From an uncultured Myxococcales bacterium (GTDB taxonomy: Bacteria; Myxococcota; UBA727; VGSZ01): a DNA stretch of 5,681 nt. The notes beneath the pieces are model-generated. The model searched no databases. It had not been told where the DNA came from and was given only the letters and a program-made list of their open reading frames with translations. The first letter of the stretch is position 1. The number at the start of each line of letters is the position of its first letter. A program made the translations under genes and the position numbers. Where the stretch lies: positions 1 through 5,681 of the forward strand of contig CAJBHN010001102.1 of the NCBI GenBank assembly GCA_903952805.1, in the 5' to 3' direction. This document shows, piece by piece, positions 1 through 5,681 of the stretch.

Positions 1-2645
1 CCAAGTGGCCCCTTGCTGCGCAGCAGGGCTTCGTAGGCAAAGATCGAATAATCATGAGCCCGCACGATGGGCTGATACGCCATATGCAATTGGGCGACAG
101 ATTCAGAGAACTGCCGCTCTGTCGCGGGCAGGTCTTCGAACATTGACGCGGGCACCTTGGACAACAGCAACTGATGCTGAAGTTCGGCGACGTGACCATC
201 GTTGATGGCTCGCTCAACTTCCCGATAGAACCGGTCAGCATCGATGGGCTTGGACAAAAACGCCGAGACACGGCTGTCAATGGCGCGGCGCGTGTCCTCG
301 TTGCTCATGTGCCCCGACAAGACGATGGCAGGAAGACGAGGTCTTTCGACCCGCAGGCTGGCCAGCAGGGCGAGACCATCCATGTCGGTGAGGCTCACCT
401 CGGTAATCAGCAAACTTGGCTGAACCGTTTGCACAACCAGGAGAGCGGCTTTGGCAGACACCGCCTCAAGGACCTCAAAGCCACGCGAGGTCAGCGTCCG
501 GCTCAACGCGATGCGAAGGTTCTCGTCTTCATCGACGAGCAACACCACCTGAGCGGGTCCGGACCTGACTGCAGGCTTTTCGGCCACCACGACGGCTTCC
601 GTCGGGACAGGCAGTCGCTGTGCGACGTCGGCAACTTTGCTGGCGGTCAGCGGCCCCGCCTTGACGGCCTCCAGGGCGCGGCGTGCAACGGTCAAAGCCG
701 AACACGGCTTCCAAATCACCGGCGTATCCGCTGGAATGACTTCGGCGCTGTTGTCGAAATAGCCGGTGACCACCATCCGCGCCGCGTTGGGGGCGTCTAT
801 GGCGACCCTTTCAAGCAGCCGTGCCCCGCTCATCCCGGGCAAAACCATATCGGTCACCAGCAAGCGGAGATCGTGCTTGTGCTGCCCGAGCAAATTCAGC
901 GCGGCCGCACCAGTGGAGGCCTCAAGCACATTGAACCCGATACGCGCCAGGGCCCGCGAATACATACGCAGCAATTCTGGCTCATCTTCCACCAGCAGGC
1001 AGAGTGCTCCGTCAGCCCATCCGGCCAGCGTGGAACCTGTCTCCGTCTCGAATTCATCGAGGGTCCCATTGGCCATCCGGAATTCCAATGTGAACAACGA
1101 ACCCTCGCCCGGCGAACTCTGCACCGAGATTGTGCCACCGGCGCGTTCAACCAGCGATTTCGTCGTCCCCAAACCCAGGCCGGTGCCGTGTTGCGCGGCT
1201 TTGGTGGTGAAAAACGGATCGAATATCTTGGTCATCGTCTCAGGCGACATACCGCAGCCGTCGTCTTTGACGGTCAACGACAGTCGACGGGGGCCCGAAT
1301 CGACCCCTTCGAGTGGCGAATGCACCCGGGCAGCGATCGTCAGGCGGCCGGTGCCTTCCATGGCATCCCTGGCGTTGGTCACGAGGTTCAAGACGATTTG
1401 CTCAACCGATGTCGCGTCAAGCTGAACGAACATGGGCTGGGGGTCGAGATTGAGTTCGACCTTGACCCGACCACCTGCCAACCGTTCAATCATTGGCAAC
1501 GTCTTGCGGAGCACGCTGGAGAGGTCCACCGCCACCGACGTGGCATCGTTTTGGGGACGCGCTGTGTTCAACAGTTTGCGTGTGAGCCGAGCGCCGGCCT
1601 GAGCGGAATGCAGGATGGCGTCGAGGTCGCCCCGGCTTTCTTCAACGGTTTCAGCCTCGCGCGCCACTTCGGCCAGGGCGATGATCGCCCCGAGGACGTT
1701 GTTGAAGTCGTGGGCGATACCGGCAGCCAGGCGCCCAAAGAGGTCCAAGCGCTGGTTGTTGGCCAACGCCCTCTCAGTTTCCTGCTGTTGGGTCACGTCG
1801 AGGTGAAACAGCACCATGGTGACGCCGGACCCGTCGCGATTTTGAACGGGGGCCGCCACAACGGATGCCCAGAAGGTCGTGCCGTCGCTCCGGGTCCCGA
1901 CATACACACCGCTGGCGTTTTTGCCTTGTTCGACTGCTTCACGAAGCCCCTGAACAACGATATCCTGTGCATCGCGAGCCGGCAGCCACTGGAGCGCTGA
2001 CAACTCGGTCTCGTTGTCGCCAAGCATTTTGCGGTAGGCGTCGTTGGCGTAGGTGACGACCTGGACGCCGTCTTTGGGGTTGGTGATGATGATCCCGACC
2101 GTGGCCGAATTCATGGCCGAGCTGTATTGGCGGATTTGCCGGTCGGCGGCGTGACGCTCCAAGGCAACCCGGATGGTCACCGTCAGGCTGCGATCATCGA
2201 AGGGTTTGATCAGATAACCATAGGGCGCCATCGCCGTGGCCATCTTCACCGTCTGGTCGTCGTTGTAGGCCGTGATGAAGACGACCGGGGTGTCGGAAAT
2301 TTGCTTCAGTGCCTTGGCGACCTCGATCCCGTTTTTCGAGTTGGCGAGGTTGATGTCCATCAGGACAATATCAGGTCGTTCTTGCTGGAAGGCGACCAGC
2401 GCATCATCGTGGTTGTCGACGACGCTGACGACGTTGTACCCAAGGTTGATGAGGCGACGCTCGAGGTCCATCGCGATCAACGCTTCGTCCTCTACGATGA
2501 GGACTCGGCGGGGAACATCGTCGCCCTTGATTTGCCTTTTGAAAGGCAACGCCTGAGCCGCAGGCTCGCGGGTGGCTTTTTCGACGGGGACATCAGCACC
2601 AACCAAGTCTACTGTCATTCCACCAGTATGCAGAATTTTCGACAT
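1..2645 (-). CDS. Hybrid sensor histidine kinase REC-PAS-HisKA-HATPase-REC-REC-EAL, 3' end beyond the window
   Basis: The frame is open for 881 codons from ATG 2645 to the left edge; the stop lies outside. Domains by residue: REC1 about 48-168 (acidic E52/D53/E54, acceptor D97, T125, K147); PAS about 170-285; HisKA with the HDFNN H-box (H312); HATPase about 385-520 (N-box NARDAM from N424, G1 DDGCGM from D461, FDPFFTTK, G2 GTGLGLG from G487); REC2 about 548-670 (D599, T627, K646); REC3 about 700-820 (acidic D705-D707, S777, K799, but E749 at the acceptor site); then the start of an EAL domain (QPIV at 858, EALLR at 872). No membrane segment is visible, so it is probably cytoplasmic. It should autophosphorylate on H312, pass phosphate to REC2, and control c-di-GMP through EAL. 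Whether EAL is catalytic cannot be judged, because most of its metal-binding residues lie outside. An in-frame ATG at 2618 is an alternative start; neither has a well-spaced Shine-Dalgarno. It lies 210 bases downstream of the HisKA_2 kinase on the same strand. Confidence 0.93.
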   Translation of the reverse strand, partial: MSKILHTGGMTVDLVGADVPVEKATREPAAQALPFKRQIKGDDVPRRVLIVEDEALIAMDLERRLINLGYNVVSVVDNHDDALVAFQQERPDIVLMDINLANSKNGIEVAKALKQISDTPVVFITAYNDDQTVKMATAMAPYGYLIKPFDDRSLTVTIRVALERHAADRQIRQYSSAMNSATVGIIITNPKDGVQVVTYANDAYRKMLGDNETELSALQWLPARDAQDIVVQGLREAVEQGKNASGVYVGTRSDGTTFWASVVAAPVQNRDGSGVTMVLFHLDVTQQQETERALANNQRLDLFGRLAAGIAHDFNNVLGAIIALAEVAREAETVEESRGDLDAILHSAQAGARLTRKLLNTARPQNDATSVAVDLSSVLRKTLPMIERLAGGRVKVELNLDPQPMFVQLDATSVEQIVLNLVTNARDAMEGTGRLTIAARVHSPLEGVDSGPRRLSLTVKDDGCGMSPETMTKIFDPFFTTKAAQHGTGLGLGTTKSLVERAGGTISVQSSPGEGSLFTLEFRMANGTLDEFETETGSTLAGWADGALCLLVEDEPELLRMYSRALARIGFNVLEASTGAAALNLLGQHKHDLRLLVTDMVLPGMSGARLLERVAIDAPNAARMVVTGYFDNSAEVIPADTPVIWKPCSALTVARRALEAVKAGPLTASKVADVAQRLPVPTEAVVVAEKPAVRSGPAQVVLLVDEDENLRIALSRTLTSRGFEVLEAVSAKAALLVVQTVQPSLLITEVSLTDMDGLALLASLRVERPRLPAIVLSGHMSNEDTRRAIDSRVSAFLSKPIDADRFYREVERAINDGHVAELQHQLLLSKVPASMFEDLPATERQFSESVAQLHMAYQPIVRAHDYSIFAYEALLRSKGPL

Positions 2646-2855
2646 CTCGCAATGGCTAACTGATTGTTCGGCGGCGACGTACTTTTGCCGATTTTGGTTT
2701 CAAGACCACAGCGAAACAGCACGATCGTACACGAGCAAGCAAAGCACAGACCATACACTGAATAGGCTGAGGGTTTTTCCGGCGGTCAGCAGCGTCGACC
2801 CGCGGCTCCATGGGCGCGCGGTGTTGCGAGGACGAGCGGCCCTTTGCCTTTGGCT
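2646..2855 (-). other. Intergenic gap between the two kinase genes
   Basis: There is no gene here. Read on the minus strand, an imperfect stem (GCGGGTC near 2800, GACCGC near 2780, one bulged G) has no T-run after it, so I do not call a terminator. A -24/-12-like string, TGGTCTGTGCTTTGCT at 2753 to 2738, keeps GG and GC ten bases apart but lacks the CAC of the sigma-54 consensus. The gap is long enough for the hybrid kinase to have its own promoter, but read-through from the upstream kinase is equally possible. An in-frame TGA 18 codons before ATG 2645, with no GTG or TTG between, limits how far upstream the hybrid kinase can begin. Confidence 0.5.
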
Positions 2856-4874
2856 TCACCCCGTCAGTTCGGCGGGAACCTCAATGCGAACAAGGGTGCC
2901 ACCGGAGAAGGTCACAGTTCGTTTGGCCCGCAGTTGGCGCACCAACGCCTTGATGAGCGTTTGCCCGATTGAGCCTTTGCGCGGCAGGTCCTCGAGGTAG
3001 CCTGGTCCTTCGTCGGAGACTGAAAATGCAAAGCCACCCTGCATGCGCTCGATGCGGGTCTTGACGGCGCAGCGTCCGGTGCTGTCTCGACCGTACTTGA
3101 AGGCGTTGGTGAGCAATTCGTTCAAAACAAGCCCGCAGGGGACGGCCAGGGCGATCGGGACCTCAACGACCTCGGCGTCGAAATCGAGGGTGGCATCAGG
3201 AGCCAGCGAGGCCGCCAACGACATGCACAGTCGTCGTGCGTAGTCGCCAAGCCTGACGCGAGACAAATCATCGCTGCCGTAGATCTCCTGGTGGACGAGC
3301 GCCATCGACTGGATGCGATTGGAGGTATCTTGCAACGCGGCGCGCACCTCGGCGCTCTGCAGTTCCGAGGCCTGCATCGCAACCAGACTGGAGATGATCT
3401 GCAGATTGTTCTTCACGCGATGGTGGACCTCCTGCATCAAGGTCAGCTTCTCATCGAGAGAACGCTGCAGGGCCTCTTCCGCGCGGTGGCGCTCGGTCAA
3501 ATCCCGCACGGCGATGATCGTAGACGGACCGGCCAATGCCCCTGGCACGCCCATCGTCATCTTGGAAACGGTGACCTCAGCTGAAAAGGATCCCACCGTC
3601 CCTCCCAAACCCTGCCGTTTGTAAATCGCGGGCCCGGCCGACGCCGTCGCCAGCGAATCCAGGAGTCCGTCGGCATCGTCAAGGAGTTCGCCCAACCTGC
3701 GACCATCATCGGCGCCGAAGAGATCAATTGCGCGCGCGTTGGCGCGTGCGATTCGACCGGCATCATCAACCAGCAGCAATGCGTCCGGACTGTGTCGAAA
3801 CAGCGCTTCGAAGGCCTGACGACTGCTGTGCTGCAGCAGAAACGATGCAAACTGCTGGGCGATTCGCTCAACCAGGGAGGGCAACTGTTCATGGCCCGGG
3901 AAGTTATGCGACCCGCCGATTTCGATCACGGCCATGACGTCGTCAGAGCCCAGCACCGGGACGGCGCACACCGTGCGGATGCGAGCCCGTTGACCCGCCT
4001 CGGCACGCCTCGACACTTGACCGTTGGCATCGGCCGCCCAGAAGTCACTCTTCACGCACGGTCGGCGCGTTCCCCACGCCGTGCCTGGCGCACCAACACC
4101 AACGACCCAGTCGTATCCCCGCTCGAAGGTATGACGTGAGCCCGACGCCAGCCAATCTTTTCCATCGTCATCGGCACAAGCCCCGGTCAGATAGCGGAGA
4201 TGAGGCTGGCCCGGGTCGACCAGCCAGATTTGGGCAGCGCGCACATCGAGCGTGGACGTCAATGCGTGGACGATGTGGGATGCCGCGTCCTCAATGGATC
4301 CGCAGTCGAGCAAGGCCTCACCGACGCGCCTGGTGACCTCCTCGCGCCCCGACGCAATCCGTTGCTCGCTGACATCGGTCTCCAACGCGATGTAGCCAGT
4401 GAGCTTTCCGTCCCGATCAAGCGTGGGCTGTGCATCAACACGCACCCAATACTGCGCCAACGCTTTTGTGTAGTTCAACACCTCGACGATAAAGGGTCTG
4501 CGTTCCGCAATGGCTTTGGCCATGACAGCGACCGTCGCCGCGGCGGTATCGGGGCCTTGCAGGATGTGCCCGGGGCGTTGGCCGATCACTTCGTCCCGTG
4601 TGAATCCAGTCAAACGCGTAAAGCCGTCATTGACCCACTCGATCCGGCCGAGCGGGTCGGTGGCGATCACCGCATTGCCAGTTCGCCTCGCGACCGCCGC
4701 CAGCATCTCCAGCTGCCGACCGACACTGCCGGGTTCCTGGTGCTCCAACTGGACCGACGCTGCATCGGGCAGCGCTGACGCCTGTTGCTCCAGCTCGGCA
4801 ACACGACGCGTGGCTCGCGCCAAAGCAGCCCGGAGCTCGTCCATTTCCTCGGCAGGCGCCACCGTCGTCAGCAC
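2856..4874 (-). CDS. Cytoplasmic sensor histidine kinase, PAS-GAF-PAS-HisKA_2-HATPase
   Basis: 672 residues. A short predicted coiled coil (about 8-34) precedes PAS1 (about 55-170), which has a LOV-like ILQGPDT stretch at 104-110 but Gly where LOV domains carry the flavin-binding Cys. Next come a GAF domain (about 180-345), PAS2 (about 355-458), the HisKA_2 dimerisation region with EVHHRVKNNLQ (likely phospho-acceptor H485, HRVKNN core) and a HATPase of the same class (N-box NELLTNAFKY from N585, G1 DEGPG from D621, a GSIGQTLI G2-like segment from G634). No transmembrane segment or signal peptide is seen, so it should sense cytoplasmic cues. It has no receiver, so it must phosphorylate a separate one; the REC1 of the next gene is the obvious candidate. 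The start is GTG at 4874; an in-frame TGA lies 12 codons upstream and no ATG comes before residue 11 (4844), which is the alternative start. The ligands are unknown. Confidence 0.95.
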   Translation of the reverse strand: MLTTVAPAEEMDELRAALARATRRVAELEQQASALPDAASVQLEHQEPGSVGRQLEMLAAVARRTGNAVIATDPLGRIEWVNDGFTRLTGFTRDEVIGQRPGHILQGPDTAAATVAVMAKAIAERRPFIVEVLNYTKALAQYWVRVDAQPTLDRDGKLTGYIALETDVSEQRIASGREEVTRRVGEALLDCGSIEDAASHIVHALTSTLDVRAAQIWLVDPGQPHLRYLTGACADDDGKDWLASGSRHTFERGYDWVVGVGAPGTAWGTRRPCVKSDFWAADANGQVSRRAEAGQRARIRTVCAVPVLGSDDVMAVIEIGGSHNFPGHEQLPSLVERIAQQFASFLLQHSSRQAFEALFRHSPDALLLVDDAGRIARANARAIDLFGADDGRRLGELLDDADGLLDSLATASAGPAIYKRQGLGGTVGSFSAEVTVSKMTMGVPGALAGPSTIIAVRDLTERHRAEEALQRSLDEKLTLMQEVHHRVKNNLQIISSLVAMQASELQSAEVRAALQDTSNRIQSMALVHQEIYGSDDLSRVRLGDYARRLCMSLAASLAPDATLDFDAEVVEVPIALAVPCGLVLNELLTNAFKYGRDSTGRCAVKTRIERMQGGFAFSVSDEGPGYLEDLPRKGSIGQTLIKALVRQLRAKRTVTFSGGTLVRIEVPAELTG

Positions 4875-4923
4875 AGCACCGCCACACGGCGCGTCAAGCG
4901 TCCTTCAGGCTGCACGGCCACCA

Positions 4924-4946
4924 ACCACATCTCGGGGTACCACATC
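4924..4946 (-). repeat. 8-bp direct repeat, possible operator in the kinase leader
   Basis: On the minus strand GATGTGGT occurs twice (4946-4939 and 4931-4924) with 7 bases between, so the copies are 15 bases apart start to start. The pair lies between the candidate promoter and the GTG start of the kinase. Tandem half-sites like this can bind a regulator, but an 8-bp repeat could be chance. No known binding motif is recognised. Confidence 0.25.
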
Positions 4947-4960
4947 GCTGTCACGCCTTG

Positions 4961-4988
4961 ACTTTAGCGGGCTGGTCGTTCCTAACAA
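4961..4988 (-). promoter_or_regulatory. Possible sigma-70-type promoter of the HisKA_2 kinase
   Basis: On the minus strand, TTGTTA (4988-4983) and TAAAGT (4966-4961) are separated by 16 bases. Each box matches 4 of 6 consensus positions. The site lies about 87 bases before GTG 4874, with no competing gene between. In a GC-rich genome the AT content of both boxes adds some weight, but the match is weak and unproven. Confidence 0.22.
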
Positions 4989-5174
4989 CTTGCGAGACGG
5001 TAGGGGGCTCCCCAGTAAAAATCACTGCGAGACGAGCCCAGATCGCGAGGGAGCACGACCAGAGCGGAGAACTGAAGACAAGGCAGACGTCAGCCGCCAG
5101 CTTGAAACGGGCCTTGGCGAGCGGGATGGGAGGGCCTCAAGCAGACCGTGCCGCAGGACCGCGAGAGAGGTCAC

Positions 5175-5191
5175 AAACGGTGACGCCGTTT
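5175..5191. repeat. Perfect 6-bp hairpin AAACGG/CCGTTT
   Basis: AAACGG (5175-5180) and CCGTTT (5186-5191) pair around a 5-base loop. In the plus direction the stem is followed by another T, and in the minus direction by GTGACC. It is too short and AT-poor at the 3' side to be a clear terminator for either flanking gene. Confidence 0.35.
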
Positions 5192-5362
5192 TCACCTCGA
5201 ACGGTGAGCAGGCTGAGGTGGAAATGGCCGACGGCCACTGTTCAACGCGTCGTGCGTCTCGGGAGGGGCCCCGATCGGTCTCTGCTCGTCGGGGGGAGGG
5301 TCGGACAGACCCTCCAGAAGCGCAGCAGGCGAGAAGACCAACGACGACGACGTTTTCACCTC
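5182..5362. repeat. 17-bp direct repeat GACGNCGTTTTCACCTC, two copies
   Basis: The copies lie at 5182-5198 and 5346-5362 and differ at one base (C versus A at position 5), 164 bases apart. The right copy ends seven bases from the stop codon of the beta-propeller gene. Two near-identical 17-mers so close together are unlikely by chance and mark a duplicated element or paired binding or recombination sites. I do not recognise the family. Confidence 0.6.
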
Positions 5363-5368
5363 AGCCTG
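5209..5368. repeat. Perfect 12-bp inverted repeat enclosing smaller hairpins
   Basis: CAGGCTGAGGTG (5209-5220) is the exact reverse complement of CACCTCAGCCTG (5357-5368). The right arm abuts the TGA at 5369-5371. In the minus-strand transcript the two arms could close a helix around 136 bases that contain the 8-bp stem at 5295-5315 and a 5-bp stem TGGCC/GGCCA at 5225-5237. The left arm's CACCTC can instead pair with GAGGTG from the nearby direct-repeat copy at 5193-5198, so two exclusive folds exist. Confidence 0.6.
5295..5315 (-). terminator. Perfect 8-bp GC-rich hairpin after the beta-propeller gene
   Basis: GGAGGGTC and GACCCTCC pair without mismatch around a 5-base loop, 54 bases after the stop codon at 5369. 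Its strength and place suit a terminator or mRNA 3'-end protecting stem for the upstream gene. A run of C, not T, follows on the minus strand, so it is not a classic intrinsic terminator. Confidence 0.35.
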
Positions 5369-5681
5369 TCAGAAGGCAAAGCGGGCAACGTAGCCCCCGC
5401 CGCCAGCGACAATCAACGCGCTCCCCTTGATGACACAGCGCGACAGTGAGCCCGGATTCGTCGGCATCGTGATGTCTTCCCAAACGATTCCGTCGGTGGA
5501 GTGAATCACGAAGGCATTGCCCTGATTGATGACCTCTTCGCCGACCAGCACATAATGCCCGGGCGCCGCACAAGCGCCGCGAACGGTCGACGCGCGCAGG
5601 CCCGACACGATGGTGCTCACCAGCGTCGAGCTCGCCGTCGCCGCGCCGCCGTCGGCGAACGAGTAGAAGAGCGCGGCATCG
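5369..5681 (-). CDS. C-terminal part of a probable beta-propeller (Asp-box-like repeat) protein
   Basis: The frame runs from the right window edge to TGA at 5369-5371 and shows the last 103 residues. The start is outside; a GTG at 5620 is in frame but the frame stays open upstream of it, so it is probably internal. The fragment reads as short beta strands: YVLVGE, AFVIHSTDG, then VWEDI, and a final ALIVAGGGGYVARF strand pair. STDGIVW (DNA about 5480-5500) fits the Asp-box pattern S-x-D-G-x-x-W of sialidase/BNR and Ycf48-like propellers, and the final strand would close the last blade. Such proteins are often secreted or periplasmic, but the N-terminus that would show a signal peptide is missing. 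The substrate and role are unknown. It lies 494 bases upstream of the kinase, behind hairpins, so it is probably not in the same operon. Confidence 0.75.
   Translation of the reverse strand, partial: DAALFYSFADGGAATASSTLVSTIVSGLRASTVRGACAAPGHYVLVGEEVINQGNAFVIHSTDGIVWEDITMPTNPGSLSRCVIKGSALIVAGGGGYVARFAF

Larger units (their letters stand above)
4875..5368. other. 494-base intergenic region with clustered repeats and hairpins
   Basis: No believable gene lies between the beta-propeller gene and the kinase. Open plus-strand frames cross this stretch, but they run into both flanking minus-strand genes, are rich in Arg/Ser/Pro and show no domain. The right part (5175-5368) holds the repeats and stems listed separately; the left part holds the possible kinase promoter and its direct repeat. 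I see nothing I can name from about 5000 to 5170. Confidence 0.6.

Noticed and set aside
180..560. HPt domain between the receivers and EAL
   Set aside because: The residues after REC2 and REC3 contain no HxxKG-type helix; the segment reads as a third receiver followed by a short linker.
174..2000. 608-codon open frame on the plus strand
   Set aside because: It lies opposite the hybrid kinase, whose minus-strand frame shows every REC, PAS, kinase and ATPase motif in order. The plus-strand product has no recognisable domain; long antisense frames are common in GC-rich genes.
4978..4982. GGAAC on the minus strand as an EcfG (general stress sigma) -35 box
   Set aside because: No GTT -10 element follows at 16-17 bases, so the pair needed for that promoter class is absent.
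4958..4986. TTGACT-N17-CCTAAC promoter-like string on the plus strand
   Set aside because: The -10 matches only half the consensus and no plus-strand gene follows it.
5341..5352. ACG x4 trinucleotide run as a microsatellite
   Set aside because: Only four units, in a GC-rich gap; too short to mean anything alone.
5170..5371. Insertion sequence remnant with repeated ends
   Set aside because: The direct and inverted repeats invite this reading, but there is no transposase fragment, no target duplication I can see and no terminal sequence I can assign to a family. Kept only as an alternative in the findings.
4510..5449. Two plus-strand open frames (4510-5430 and 4958-5449) spanning the large intergenic gap
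   Set aside because: They overlap the kinase and/or the propeller gene on the other strand, are low-complexity and Arg/Ser/Pro rich, and show no domain or good ribosome binding site.

Overview
This is a GC-rich window of bacterial chromosome with three genes, all on the minus strand and read from right to left. It holds the C-terminal end of a likely beta-propeller protein (entering from the right edge), a complete sensor histidine kinase, and most of a very large hybrid histidine kinase that leaves through the left edge. The GC-rich third positions, the HisKA_2-type kinase, the hybrid kinase and an EAL (c-di-GMP phosphodiesterase-type) module together suggest a proteobacterium. The sequence alone does not fix the class.

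Layout. 5681 to 5369: last 103 codons of a protein with an Asp-box-like repeat. 5368 to 4875: a 494-base gap with no convincing gene, but with perfect hairpins, a 12-bp inverted repeat and a 17-bp direct repeat packed just after the stop codon, and a possible kinase promoter at its left end. 4874 to 2856: a 672-residue cytoplasmic kinase, PAS-GAF-PAS-HisKA_2-HATPase, beginning with GTG. 2855 to 2646: a 210-base gap. 2645 to 1: at least 881 residues of REC-PAS-HisKA(HDFNN)-HATPase-REC-REC-EAL, open at the left edge.

How they may work together. The first receiver of the hybrid belongs to the subfamily that usually partners HisKA_2/HWE kinases, and the gene just upstream encodes such a kinase, which has no receiver of its own. 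The simplest reading is a two-tier relay. The soluble PAS/GAF kinase would phosphorylate REC1, which tunes the hybrid's PAS and kinase core. That core would phosphorylate REC2, and the result would reach the EAL domain and therefore c-di-GMP. REC3, next to the EAL domain, has Glu where the phospho-acceptor Asp should be, so it looks like a fixed or phosphomimetic receiver. The REC3 substitution and the intergenic repeat/hairpin element are the two least ordinary things in the window.
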